From: Guillardia theta CCMP2712
Taxonomy: Eukaryota > Cryptophyceae > Pyrenomonadales > Geminigeraceae
Direction: 5' to 3'
NCBI RefSeq assembly: GCF_000315625.1
Contig: NW_005434671.1
Coordinates: 306,344 to 370,343, forward strand
Length of the DNA: 64,000 bases
The translations under genes and the position numbers were made by a program. The notes under the pieces are model-generated. The model was not told the DNA's origin, searched no databases, and saw only the letters and a list, made by a program, of their open reading frames with translations. Of the stretch, positions 46,201-58,639 are shown piece after piece. The first letter of the stretch is position 1. Every line of letters starts with the position of its first letter.

Positions 46201-48448
46201 CAGGAGGCAGACGCTGACCGCTCAGGGACGCTGGAGAAGGAGGAGGTGAAGACTCTGATAGAGAGGACGGTGAACAGGAGTAAAGAGAGAATCCGCCCGT
46301 CGCAGCTCGACATGTTCATCGAGCTCATCGACCAGGACGAGAGCGGGACCATCGAGATGGAGGAGCTGGTGAACGCTGTCAAACCAAGGGGGGGCGACTG
46401 CCCTTACGATCAAGGGGGAATGATGGAGGCCATGGCGGAGAAAGTGACGACGATTCTCCTGCTGGTGGACCCGATCCACACGCGGTTCAACTCGTGGGAG
46501 AAGGAGGTGTTCAAAAGGATGTGGAGCAAGCACAGGAGCAAGTGCGTCCTTGCCACGTTCGTCACTGCAGAGCACCAGGAGGCAGTGAAGACGGTCGGAG
46601 GGCTGAAGGAGAAGATAGCGGCAACGGCACAGGACCTCGCCAAGTTCGTCGGAGACGAGGAGGTGGAGGAGGAGGTGAACAGGAACGTGTTCGGGGTGGG
46701 AAGCGTCCTGGACCACCATGGCGACGTCTCTTCGTCCCACCTCGATCGCTCCAAGTGGAAGTTCTTGAGCAGCGGACTGAACAAGCTGGTCATCCGAACG
46801 ATGCTGAGGGAGGAGGAGGACGCGCGAGCGATGGTTGAACTCCTTGCCGGCTCTCTCCGAGTAGTCTCGCTGTGGATCAGGAAAGTCTGCGAGTCGGGAG
46901 AGGTGGCGAGTCAGCGGCCGCAGACAGCGAGCAATCAGCTTGCAAGGGCTGCGCGGCATGTAGAGGAGTGCAGCGAGCACGTTCTCAACAACTGCAAGGT
47001 GATGTTGTCTTATGCAAGACTGTCTGCTGTGAAGAGCGTGAGGGTTTGACTGTGTGCCTGTCGCTGGTGGAACATGTTGAGATGAGAATGTTTAGATGAG
47101 ACATGCTGTGATGAGAAGTTTGAGATGATATATGTTGAGATGAAACATGTTGAGAAGAGATGTTTGTTCTGTTTGCAGTGAGGAAGTCTCCAAACATCTC
47201 CGTGAGATCTTCGCCTGACTTGCACTGGGCAGGAGCTGTTCTCCCGCATCAAGTACTTCGATTTCTCCGAGGAAGTCCAGCGGCTGCTGCAAGTCAGCAA
47301 GAAGGCAAAGAAAGTCTCGTCCCTGCTCCTCAAGAGCCTCCACATCGACCGCTCCTCCCTGCTGCTGGAGGACGGCGGGCAGGACTGGGTGTCAGTGAGG
47401 AAGGCAGTGGAGGACATGGAGATCTTTACGTGGAGGAGCAGAGACTTTATCGAGGAGTGGGAGCGATCGATCGCAAGCGACCCGCTCGTCCCCCTTGAGA
47501 CCACCAGGAGGATCGCCCGTCCTGCTCTCCTCGGCGTTCGAAGCTTTGCCGACCTGGTTGACATGGATCGCTTCAAGCTGCAGGAGCTGCTGCAGGAGCA
47601 GGAAGAGCAGGAAGTCACCCTCAGGTTTCCCTTCCTCTTCCATGTCAATGCTGTCCGGTCCAAGTTCTGGGAGGTGGAGACGTCGCTCTATGCTCGCAAC
47701 CTCTTCCTCCTCACCCGCGAGCGTTTCCTCTGCCTCGATGACGTCAAGCTCATGCATGCTGTCTTAGAGGGTAAGTCTCTTCACCCACCTTCCCCTCCCT
47801 CCGTCCCCTCCGTCCCCTCCGTCCTCTGTCCCTCCCTCCTAGCCGCCCCTCTACTGTCCCTCCCTCTTAGCCGCCCCTCTACTGTCCCTCCCTCCTTCCA
47901 CTCGCCCTCGCGCTTCTTTACGTTCTCGCAGGCTACGTCAAGGTCAAGTCTCACAGCAAGTCGCTCCTCCTCGATGGTCTCTTCCTCCTCACTGACGGTC
48001 TGCGACCCAACCGCAGCCTTCAAATCGTTCCCGTCCGCGAGCAGACAATCATTCAGTGAGCCTTTCCTGCAGCAACCTCCTCCTCCTCCTCCTCCTCCTC
48101 CTCCTCCTCCTCCTCCTCGTGCCTCCCCCAACCTCCCACCCCTCTCTCACTCCTGTGCAGGACAAGTGTCGAGAGGAAGCATAAGGAGGTGACGCACTTC
48201 TACTTTTCTGACTTGGAGCCAAGCGAGGACGCGAGAGCTTCTGTCCGCTGCGGCAAGATTGCAGCCAACACGGTATATGATCCCTACCACCCCTCATCTC
48301 CCTCCTCATACCTCCCTGTCCTCCACTTCTTACTCCCTTCTATCCTCCTCCTCCTCCCCCTCCTCACGTTTCATTTCACATCTCCTCCTGCTCTCCTCTA
48401 CCCTCCTGCTCCTCCTGCTCCCCCTCGTCATCCTCCTGCTCCTCCTCT

Positions 48449-48503
<55 letters not shown>

Positions 48504-48617
48504 CCTCCTCCTCCTCCTCACTGCTCGCAGGTTGCTGCCATGGTTGTCTTCCTGCGGCAGGAAATCCTCGAGACTCTCGGATGGATCCCTGACTCTTCAG
48601 ACTCGGACGAGGCCTGA
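43257..48617 (+). CDS. Large EF-hand and coiled-coil protein of unknown family
   Basis: The ATG at 43257 begins MKKTVRSKSTRASRRPS. The exon ends ...LLETAN and joins phase 0 to VVKRVYEQGLSSALQAAS at about 43459. The 3.5-kb main exon has a Gly-rich linker (about 44555-44590) and a long charged coiled coil (44640-44990, e.g. RLNMQAKKIEEDMKRDQKKV). It carries three EF-hand-like loops: DWEGDGFLDKAEL (45229-45267), DADRSGTLEKEE (46210-46245) and DQDESGTIEMEE (46330-46365). The last two are paired and complete. A donor after HVLNNCK (near 47000) joins phase 0 to ELFSRIKYFDFSEEVQRLLQ (47236). Further exons (SLYARNLFLLTRERFLCLDD, GYVKVKSHSKSLLLDGLFLL, TSVERKHKEVTHFYFSDLEP) look like a beta-rich module and end with an acidic tail, TGA at 48615-48617. 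A calcium-regulated cytoplasmic protein is inferred. I recognise no named family. Confidence 0.75.
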
Positions 48618-48953
48618 GATCTCGTCCTCCTGCCTCTCCTCTCTCCTCTCTCCTTGACTTAGCTGGCTCCTCTACCCTCTCCCTCCCTCCTTGAGCCTCT
48701 CCTTTGCCTCCTCCCACCTCCTTCATCCTACATGTCAAGCGCGTTCTTCTCTCCCCTCCCTCTCAACTCACCCACCTTCCCTGTTCTCCCTTTGTTTTCC
48801 CGTCTGCTCTCGCTGCACATAAAATTTCCAGCCAATTTAATTCGATGCAAATGTCTTGAAATGAAAAATGCACAGAAAAGAAGAGAAACCTTCCACTTCC
48901 CATCTTTTCGTTTCTGTTGTTGTGTCCCCTCCCTCCTCTGCTTTCCTCTCCTC
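48618..48953. other. Convergent intergenic spacer
   Basis: This 336-bp pyrimidine-rich spacer separates the stops of the EF-hand gene and PRPF6. Both 3' UTRs must lie here. I see no RNA gene or ORF. Confidence 0.5.
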
Positions 48954-51900
48954 TCAGTTCGTCAGCGAGGCCTTCTCTGTAATGCTCTGCACCACAGCCA
49001 TGAGCTTCTCTCCCACGTCGGCGAAATTCTTTCCAGCCGCTTTGCTCACTCGCTGCCAGACTTCTCCGTGCCGAGGGTTCGCATCCTTGCATCTGCATCC
49101 TCCCAATCAACTTCCACAGCCCCAACCCCCCTCATACCCTCGTCCTCCCCGCCCTCGCTTCCCTTCCCTTCCCGTCTCCTTCCCCTGCCTCTCTCCCTCT
49201 CCTCACCTTCTGATGACTTCTGCTCTCGTTTCGTCTGTTCCATGTTGCTGCTCCAGCCGAAACCTGCAACAGGAGATGAGAGGGAGGGAGGGAATGGAAG
49301 ATGGGGAGGAGGAGGAGAAGCCGAGGACACAGGAAGGAAGGCTGGTCACCAGTGGGCCCAAGCATCGCCGAAGTCTGGGTTTAGAGTGCAGGCACGATTG
49401 AACCAAGTGCGAGCCTGAAGGAAGGAAGGAGGAGGAGGAGGAAGGAGGAGGAGGAGGAGGAGGAGGAGGGACTGTTTAGTACTCAGTAACCTTGAATGAG
49501 GAGCTTCACCTTTTCGAGCTTTCTATCGGCATGGAAGAGACGAGCGATGGTACAGATGACGAACGTGTCGTTCTCGCAGTGTTTGATGGCATCCACACTG
49601 AAGGCTCCACATCAGCCTCTTCCTCCTCCTCTTTCCTCCCCTTCCTCCCTCCCCTCCCCCTTCCTCCTCCTCCTCCTCCTCCCCATTCCTCCTCCTCCTC
49701 CCACTTCCTCCTCCCTACTCCTCCTCCTCTTCACCTCTTCGCCTTCCTCTGCTGTCGAGGTTCCATGAGGATAGCTTCTGACCACAAGATTCCACTGTTG
49801 GGACATTCCTACCCACCCGTCACAGATCATCACTACCCCCTTCCCCTCCATTTCCTTCTCTTCTCTCGCTTCTACCAGCATCCCCCCGCAACCCCCGACC
49901 CCCCTCAATTTTCCTTTTCCCCTTCTGTCCGCTCCTCTCCCAAGCACCTCCTTCCCATCTTGTTCCTACCTGAAGAGCTTGCGCAAGACGGGTCGCTGCC
50001 AACTTTCTGTTGTCTGGCAGCGCTGCTTCCATGCGAATAGTTTCGAGCCAGAGGTGCTGATCCTGCTCCCAGATAAGGAGGAGGAGGAGGAGGAGGAGGA
50101 GGAGGAGGAGGAGGAGGAGGATATCAGACCTTGGGGTTCTTGAGCCTTGCCTTTTCCAACAACGATCTTGCTTTCGTGAGCTGTTCATCCGAATGGTTAG
50201 CATCTGGTCTTACCTAACCCCCCCTTGTCGCAGCGACTCTCTCCCCTTCTCACCTGGTTGGAATCTCGCTCGAAGTGAACGGCGACGATCCACAGCGCGA
50301 CGCTGCTGGGGCACTTGCTGGTTCCTTGCAGATAAGCATCGCGAGCCTCGTCCGGCAGGCCCATCGATTGCTTGATCTGAGAAGAGACGTCAATGCTCGA
50401 ACTCAGAGGAGAGGTGGAGGAGGGAGGGAGAGAGGAGGAGATCAGTGAAGAGGAGGAGGTCCAACTTGTATCAGGATCATCCACAGCTTGGCAAACGTCG
50501 GGTACTTCTCGAGGGCCTGCGTGAGAAGTTCGCATGCGGCCTCCATGTTGCCCTGGTCTCTCTCCAGCATAACGCTCTTCATCCACACTCGCTCCGTTCC
50601 GGCTTGCATCCTCGCTTTCTCCAGCAGGGTCCGGGCACGCTGGTGGCATCACGTCAGGTCCCGACATCCACGGCCTCCTCCTCCTCCTCCTCCTTGTCTT
50701 CCTCTACCGCCGCCGCCGCTATCACCACCACCTCATCCTCCTCATCCTCTTCCACCACCACCGCCATCACCTCCTCCTCCTCCTCCTCCCACCTGGATCT
50801 CGTTGTTGTCGTTCTCAAGCTTCACCGCAGCGAGCCAGATCTCTTCGTTGTCGGGGTTGATCTTGAAAGCCTCGCCGAGGATGACGCGCGCGCCTGCACA
50901 TCCCGTTAGTCCTGGCAGAGCCATCAAGCTCTCCCTTGCCGTCCAAGTCGCCGTTGACCCATTTCTCCTTGGCACCCATCAACCAAAGCGGCCAGGCCTT
51001 GGGGCAGAAGGTTGTCGCCTGCTCCAGCATTCAGCCAGCACCGCAGCACCGCAAACTGGGAGTGCCTTCTTGAGCAGCTGGTCCAGCGCTTCGGGGGTTC
51101 CATGCTTCTTCTCCAAGTTGGCTGCTGCCATCCATATCTGAGCAAAAAGAGCGTGAGCGAGCACCTGCTGATGGAGGAGAGAGGGATAGGTCCAAAAGGG
51201 AGAAGAAACTATGTTGAGAAGAGAAGCGGAAGGAGGGATGGGGAAGGAGGAGGAAGAGGAGGAGACCTTCTTCTTGGTGTTGAAATACTGCAGGAGGCTA
51301 GAGTATAGGGTTCTAGCGCAGTGAACCGCTCCTCGCTCCAGGAGGGCTTCAGCCTCCGCCTCCCACACTCGCCTCCTCTCATGAGGCAACACGTTCACGT
51401 CCGCGCTGACTTTGATGAGACCCTCGGCAACCACCTGAAGGCATCGCGACGTCAGGGAAAGGGAGGCCGCCATGGTCGCTTACCGGGTATCCCCCTTTCT
51501 CCGCCTTCTCCGCCTCTTGCTGCCAGAAGTCTCTGTCATCTGACACCTGAAGCGCATGTCAGCCTCGAGCTCTCGCGCTCCCTCGTCCTCTGCACCTTCA
51601 GCTTCATGTCTGCAAACTGCCTCATCGCGCGCTCAAGAATCTTGGGAACGTTCTGAAGAGGAAGGTCGCATGAGGAGAGTCAATATTCTGCTCAGGAAAT
51701 CAATGGAACGAGCAAGACCTGCCCATTTCCGTTGGCCTCCTCAAGCTTTGCTGCAGTGAACCAGATCTGCGGTTCCGAGGGGACCTTCTTGCGCGCATTG
51801 TTCAACACCTTCCTTGCCTGTGATCTGCTGTCAGAAAAGGACACTTTTCATGCATCAGCATCATCGTTCTTGTCATCACCTCCTGATACTCTTCCAGCCT

Positions 51901-54525
51901 TGCCAGGGCCAACCACAAGTCCACACTTAGCGGGCAGCAACCGTCCTCGACTGCCCTTGTCAACAGGACTCGTGCTGCATCCTGCGCATGGACCATCGTC
52001 AGACAGCAGCTGGAGCTGATGTTCAACTTTCCTTGTCCTCCAACTCTACAGCAGCTTTCCACAACCTCTCCGAATCTGGAATCAATTCCAACGCTCTTCG
52101 CAGAACTCTCCTCTGACGATTCCGTCATTCTGGAAGCACTATCAAATGAAGCTCCTTGCCTTTCCCTTCGCCTCTTGCTCGAGTTCGGCTGCTCGCATCC
52201 ACAATGAGACCTGAAGAGTAAGCAATCAGTGTAAGGAGGTTAGTAGAGCGAGATACCTTAGTCGGCAGATGATGAACTGCTTGAGCAATGATTTTCTTTG
52301 CCTGAAGTGCGAAAGGTCAAACAAGATACATGAGCAACTTTGATGAGCAGACTTGTTCTGGAGGATGAATGCTTGCCGCTTCCAACCAGATATCTTCATT
52401 CAAGGGAACCGCCTCGCATCCCTGTGGGACTTGTCAACAACTCAATCCAGACGGCCATAGGAGGCATTACCTGCATAATCAAGTTTCTTGCTTGAGAAAC
52501 CTTTCCTGCGATGACCTGGTGGTTGCAAAGTGAGGCTAAGATCACTCGTAGGCAATTCTCTTACTTCCAATCGAGAAGCTGCGATCCAAGCTGGAGCATG
52601 CTTTGGATTGGATGTGATGGCAGACTTGAGCAGAAGCCTTGCTTGCTTGATGTCAGCTACGTCCGCAGCCTATACGAAATCAGTAAACATCGAGATTTCA
52701 AAACATGGTGAACCTGATTGCGGATCTGAGAATTGAGATCCGTCAAGTATCCCTTGGGATCAACAACAGTCTGTCCCGACACAGAGTCCGAAACTCTTCG
52801 CATGGATATCAGGAGAATATTGCTTTCAGTCAGACGTCACCTGTCCAACTTCAATTGCAGGTATGTATTACGACCCTCTCCGACTTTGTTCAAATCCGTG
52901 AACTGCGATTGTGTGCCTGCCCCATCAAACCGCCGTTATTGACTACTCCCGATAAAGTAGAAAGGTGATGAGTCAGCGTCACCTGATACTGTAGTGATCC
53001 CTCCAAGTACTTGCTGTCTTGTATCGAGTTCATTGTGGCTTCCTGCTTGCTCTGCCTGTGCTTGCGCTAGCAATGAATCAGGCGCTGGCATGAATCTGCC
53101 TCATAGTCAAGGTTTGCTGACAATGAGACCAATATCAACCTGTCCTTCATGGTATCGACTCTCCTCTTCTTGTGTGAAATATCGTTGGCATCAGGAATGG
53201 AAACCCAGTCTTCTCTAGAAAGAGATTGCAGATCTGAAGATATATCCAGTATCAGGACCCTTCTTCAACTTTACACCAAGGCAATATTGCAGGTTGCATC
53301 CATTCAGACATGTCTGTTGCGGTCAATTTCTCCACATCTTGTATCGCGCATGTCACCAACATCTCAAAGCTCAATTCAATCCAATCCGATCATGGATAGC
53401 ATCGAAGAGCTTCAAAAGACATGGTCCCTTGCCGATACAAAATACGAATACTCAATCCCTTATCTGCTCTTGTGACATCATTCGGACAAGGGGCACAGAT
53501 TCTCTTGAGAAACAGGAGAACTATCCATCGATGCTCACCTCGCTTGATGTCTGCAAACTGGGAATGGAGGGTTGGAAGCTTTGCACGATATTTCCTGAGC
53601 TCTTCTTTTTCACGAGCTTCTCTCCTCTCCTTTCTACGTCTGAGTACGTGATGACTTAATACCAGCTCTTGTGCAGTCACAGCAAACAAACCCATCCATC
53701 CTTTGGTCCACTGCGTCCCAGACTGCATCGGCTTCTTGATCGTCCTGGCAGGCAGATCCGTCATCCATAAGAGCATGGCACCCAGGAATTGAGATGCAAA
53801 GCACGACAACTCCCGGAAAGATGAAGTAGAGCATCGGCAAGCGAAGAGGAGGGAGCAACGAAGGCAAGCAAGGAAAGACGAGGAGCAAGAGAAGCAATGC
53901 ATGCCACAGGTGAGAGCAAACGCAGTAAACAACAACAAGAAAAATGCGCGCGAAGAGCAATCACCTGTTCGTACGGGGTGTCGCTGAAAAGAGCGCCCCC
54001 GTATCCATAGAATTCGTTGTAGTTTGAATCTCCAAGATCCTCCTCCTTCTCGCCTGCTACGTCATCCTTGCCACCGAATCCTGCAGTTCCACGACCAGCT
54101 CCAGGAACGTAGCCCTACACGATCATAAGTCTCCAGGGCCGACCAGGAGAACCCATCTCTTCACCTCAGGTGCCTGCCCGAAACTAACGACGTTTCTTTG
54201 CTGCTGGGCTGTGGCTGCCTGATCTTGCTCAGGCGCAGAGTATCGAGCAGGACCGATATCGGATCGGGTAGTGAAGCCGGTGGCACCACGACCAAGACCT
54301 GCACACACATCAGACAACTAGCTACCGAGAGCCCCGCTGCTGAGCAGGTGCAAACAAGCACGGGAGCTACATCGTGTGTCCTCGGGTCCTCCCTTGCTGC
54401 AATCGAAGCAGGAGGAGGGCACCGAGGCACCTCACAAGCGTCTGCTGCCTCTGCATACCTGGCACGTAGTTCGTGGGCACTCCCGCCCTCGTCAGCGCCA
54501 TGCGCTTCGCCTGCAGGGACGACAT
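48954..54525 (-). CDS. PRPF6: Pre-mRNA-processing factor 6 (U4/U6.U5 tri-snRNP, HAT/TPR repeat protein)
   Basis: PRPF6 bridges U5 and U4/U6 snRNPs in the spliceosome. The ATG at 54525-54523 opens the PRP1_N domain: [15 protein letters not shown], then [39 protein letters not shown] and [38 protein letters not shown] follows. More than 15 small exons encode HAT/TPR helices. Strong family matches are [96 protein letters not shown] and [20 protein letters not shown]. The end reads [50 protein letters not shown] and [20 protein letters not shown], with TGA at 48956-48954. The gene is complete, and a mobile element sits about 60 bp upstream of its start codon. Confidence 0.93.
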
Positions 54526-54585
54526 TCTAGCTCGCGCGCTGCTTGCAGAAGCACATCCACATCCCCGCTCATACCGATCATGAGA

Positions 54586-54594
54586 CCGACCCCC
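54586..54594. repeat. Left copy of putative 9-bp target-site duplication (CCGACCCCC)
   Basis: This sequence is identical to the 9 bp immediately after the right terminal inverted repeat (58631-58639). P-superfamily elements usually make 8-bp duplications; here 8 or 9 bp fit. Confidence 0.6.
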
Positions 54595-54609
54595 CACGGG
54601 GGTGGAACT
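54595..54609 (+). repeat. Left terminal inverted repeat
   Basis: CACGGGGGTGGAACT pairs with the reverse complement of 58616-58630 at 14 of 15 positions; the one mismatch is T/A at position 9. Confidence 0.75.
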
Positions 54610-54761
54610 GCTATATTCGATCTGACAGACGGGCCAACCCCTAGTGTGGGAATTAACTGGTACAAATATTTAGTTAAATACCCCCCCCTCCTTTCCTCAT
54701 CGCGCCTCCATGCAGAGCGTTCGGGGCACTATGGCGGGGGATTTAGGGGGTGCTGCATGCC

Positions 54762-57700
54762 ATGGCAGGGTGTCACGAGAAAATTCAAATCAAATTTTTG
54801 GCGGGCAAAGCTATGTTGTCCCACACCATGGGCAGGCCGAGGCTTCCAGCGAAGAAAATATGCTCATCATGCCACAGACGACGAGAAATGACCAGCATTC
54901 GAAAGTGGCATGGTGTGTCTATGTGCACAACTTGTGTTGCAAGGTTGAAAAAACACAAGGATTGCAATGATCTTGAGCAGATCTTGCTCTCTCAATGGGA
55001 TGATGCCTTGGTTTTCAAGCTGTTGGATTTCTTGCAATGCCATGGCCATGCAACTTTATCTGTGGAGTGTGAAGACGAGAATCTTTTAGTTTCAGCGACC
55101 CATTACCTCAAGTGGAGTCTTCGTTCTGTATCCTTGTATGAAGTCCAGAACAAACTAAAGGTCCTCGGAGATGTCTATGGGCCTACATCAGAAGGATTTT
55201 CGAGATGTTTTCTCCAGCACTACATGCAGGTTTTCGAACAACAAGCATCTGGCAAATCACATGGAGGCACAAAGGCCATTTATGAGCACTTGAATCGACT
55301 TCGTACACGTATTGGCAACATTCACAGGAAGAATCGAAACCTTCTTTCTCGCATGGAAGAATGGTCTACTGCTCACTTCGAGAATTTGAATTCATTGCAA
55401 ACTACTATACACGATTACTTTGTGAAGTAAGTCTGAGATGTTGCTTTCTTTCCATGCCAGTGACCTGACGATCATTGTACAGGTATGCAAGAATGTCGGA
55501 TGAACATGTTGACACAAGTGAGAGTCTTCCAAACAAACATGCCAAGGCGCAATCCGAACTGTTCATTCAGACAGTCCTTGAAACTTTTAGAACCCTTGAC
55601 AGCCACACCCGATGTGACATGATTAGAAGGATTATGAGTGAACACGACTCTCTGTGTCAAACACATGACAAGAATACAGAGCATGAGCTATCTGCGATAT
55701 GTAAATTCGAAAATGCTGTTTCAAATCTGCATGCTGCTGGATTGCCGGATATACTTTCGGAGTTAGTAATCTTTGCCAGAAACGACATCCAAGCTTTCAA
55801 AAGCACACATAGAATCATGCCTTACCTCGTCATGGATTGGTGTCATCAGAGCTTCAGAGCGAAAGATTCGAGGGGCATGAGATTCTCTCCGGAGGTTTTG
55901 AGTTTCGCATCAACAATTCTCAATGTTTGCGACGGGAGTACGTTCCGTTTACTGTCAGGGCCAGGGAACAAGTATACGAGAAACTTCCATTCTGATCAGG
56001 CTTTGCATAACTTGCCTCTACCGTCCATATCTACTCTTCATAAGCTGCAGAGTGCAGACATGAAGACACGTGATCTAAACAAGTCAAGAATCTGCAGCGA
56101 GGTTTTGCATGATTACGGTGAAATGAATTTTAACCTTGTAGAAGGTATTCATGTGTTGGCGATGGACAAGACGATGATCAATGCTGGGTTTTGTAAACAG
56201 TTCGAAGACTGCGAAGCAGATTTAGGTGGAGTCACGGGGAAAACAATGGATTTGTGTGAACGGCTTGAGATGCGACAGAGACGGTTGGCACGGCTTTGTT
56301 TGGAGGGAACAACCGCTGAATCGATTCAGGAGCATGTGATAGGCTTATTGAAAACTGACTTGGATCACATCAATGAAAGGAAATCAACGACTGAACGGGA
56401 CTACAAGAAAATTCGTGATAAGTATGTTGCAAAAATGATTAGCAACAACGCAGATACGAGAAGGAATGTCTCTAATGAAGTCAGGTTTACGCCACATCAA
56501 TTGTACATGGCCGGGGTCATTGAGGGATGTAGTCAGATCCAAACTCAAGTGCCGCAACTGATTGATCGTCTGAACAACTACATCAGTACCGCCACACCAA
56601 GCGAGGACGAGCGGCGTTCAATTCAAGATGAATTAAATGTATACAATGACTTGTACTACAAGACGGCGATCGCCGAACTAGCAGAAGATGCAATATGTGT
56701 GGTTGCACAGGATGGACAAAAGCATATGCCTCCTGCGCCTGTTTACATCGGCTTTGCCCATAAAAGTTTGTGTTCCAAAGATGGAAAGGATATTTTTTTA
56801 GCTGTCACCAATGAAGCTTGGAAGAGAGGCGTGAACTTCAATGTGTGGTCTTTCGATGGGGAGTTCGCCTGTATATATCGTTATTTCTACCAAGACAAGC
56901 CAAGTACATTCATTCAGGAAGTGAAAGCCATTAACAAGACTGCAACCAGTATGGAATATAGACATTTATGTACATCTATTTCAGCATACATTTCGGGGAT
57001 ATTCAAGTTCGAACCTCCAATTTCAGAGCACGACATTGAGAGTGAGTGCACATTGGACCATCCAGATGAGTACGATGGTGATGATTTGTCGTCATTGCCC
57101 ATCACACCTCAGCAAGGAATTGTACACATGGATGTTGCTGAGATGAGAGAAATTAAACAGTTTGTTTTGCAGTTACGACAGAACCAGGCCATATGGCAAG
57201 TTCAGAAGGAGAAGACGCTACGATGCCACACGAGGAAGAGGCCCAGAGCGACCCTGAAAGAGATGTTTTGCAGGTTTCAAATATTTTGCAGACGGTACGG
57301 ATATGAAGAAGTTCTTTCATTGGCCAAGCACAATGAAGAGGGGGGGGAAACATTCACTCCTTGGGAGATGGAGCGAAGAATAGCTGATGGACTAAATGAC
57401 TTTGATGAACACAAGATCCGCTTTAAATTCGACGAATGGTTATCCAATCCCGTCCTCTCTCCAATTACGAACAAGTTGTTGTTTTTCTCGCCGTGCATCA
57501 ATCACTTGTTGAAGAATGTCAGGCATTCCATTGGATCAGGGAAGTCTCAATCGTCTTCTACGGAAGCCCAGATATGGCATAAAGCTTACAGTGATATCGC
57601 CAAGAAGAATCCTGCTTGGATGACTCAGATGGAAGTCGACGGGACCGCCGATCCACAATCGGTGGATATCATGCTGAAGATGTTCAGTGACAAGGCCATC

Positions 57701-58354
57701 AGTCTACTAAAGGCAGAAGGACATGAAGCGACAGCAAGAATGGCAGAGGCTATGTCTGGCCTGCACAAAGCATTCGATGAAAGAGGGCTGAAAGTTTCAG
57801 AGAGGATACGTCTCGTTCAAGAGGGTCGAAGATGGCTATTGGAAGGCATCGACTGGACCAGTGTCAGCCAAAAACATGTCAAGGGACTATCATCTGTAAC
57901 ATTTGAAGGCTTCATAGTTGCAATTGATACTCATCTGCAAGTACAACAGTATGTGAGGGATAAGAATCATGCGCTGGGTGATAGAGACTATGACTTCAAT
58001 TCACGAACTCTCTGCACGGATAGTGTAGAGAATCTGTGGTCGTTGATCGGCCATCTGAACAAGAAGGATTTTCTGAGAAAATTCAATCAGGCATGCATAG
58101 AATTATCTAAAAAGGTGGATCCAAACCTGCCTTTTGTATACGAGCATTCGAAGAAGCGAATTGTCCTGAGCAAACCGCACGACCGTGAAGCTTTCAATGC
58201 ACGGGATGGATCTGATAATGATGTGGAGCCACACAATAGTACGCAGAAGAACAATCGAAAGCGAGTATATGCTAAATCAGGGCAATGGGATGAAGGATTA
58301 ACAGGTAATATGCAACGGTTCCGGGGATTGCGTAGCATTGCTGGCTGCAAGTAG
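54762..58354 (+). CDS. P-element/THAP9-superfamily-like transposase (two exons)
   Basis: Exon 1 is 54762-55426 and exon 2 is 55483-58354. The 56-nt intron GTAAGT...TACAG restores AA|G and gives about 1,178 residues. The N-terminus has an AT-hook-like GRPRLP (residues 24-29) and a CxxC-x17-CxxC zinc site (ICSSCH.. at 34-37, CTTC at 55-58), not a canonical THAP C2CH. A helical region follows. The block MRFSPEVLSFASTILNVCDG with ALHNLPLPSISTLHKLQ matches the conserved pre-catalytic part of P/THAP9 proteins. Candidate catalytic residues are D450 (VLAMDKTMINAGF), D680 (NVWSFDGEF) and E1071 (CTDSVENLWSLI). The insertion-domain hallmark HLLKNVR is present at 896-902, but the usual Asp-Pro-Pro before it is SPCIN. 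Family-level function is inferred from these motifs; activity is unproven. The ATG at 54762 is the first in frame. Confidence 0.7.
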
Positions 58355-58615
58355 AAAAAAGTACGTATTGTGGAAAATATTAAACACTGCTACGATGCAA
58401 TTCAAATGATTGATACCATGATATAGATTTTACAATTTCCTGATAGGCTATGGTGGTTTCACGATTGTCATCATTGCACAGGCTGAATTAATCATCCTTA
58501 AACCTGGTCGCCGCCTTGCTGCCATTGCGATTTCCTGCAAACTCACCCACCCCCTCCTGAAAAGGTACCCCCAAAATATCATACAAAAATACCGGTACTA
58601 GACCATTTTATTGGG

Positions 58616-58630
58616 AGTTCCTCCCCCGTG
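58616..58630 (-). repeat. Right terminal inverted repeat
   Basis: AGTTCCTCCCCCGTG is the inverted partner of 54595-54609. It is followed at once by CCGACCCCC, the right copy of the direct repeat. Confidence 0.75.
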
Positions 58631-58639
58631 CCGACCCCC
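58631..58639. repeat. Right copy of putative target-site duplication
   Basis: CCGACCCCC is identical to 54586-54594. It also begins a short local series of CCGACCCCC(C)AG units (58631-58677). This weakens it as proof but suggests the target was such a repeat. Confidence 0.55.

Larger units (their letters stand above)
54595..58630 (+). mobile_element. Apparently complete P-element/THAP9-like DNA transposon (4,036 bp)
   Basis: The element begins CACGGGGGTGGAACT (54595-54609) and ends AGTTCCTCCCCCGTG (58616-58630). The reverse complement of the right end is CACGGGGGAGGAACT, so 14 of 15 positions match. A 9-bp direct repeat, CCGACCCCC, abuts both ends. The interior holds one two-exon gene with an intact frame and transposase-like motifs. 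The coding region is more AT-rich than neighbouring genes, and its codon use (many TTG, AAA and GAA) differs from the GC-rich host genes. This is consistent with a distinct origin. The right flank is C-rich and internally repetitive, so the duplication could partly be coincidental. Confidence 0.72.

Noticed and set aside
47050-47230. Stop at 47047-47049 as the end of the EF-hand gene
   Set aside because: A donor after HVLNNCK and an acceptor at 47235 join in phase 0 to a long conserved-looking coding run ending at 48617.
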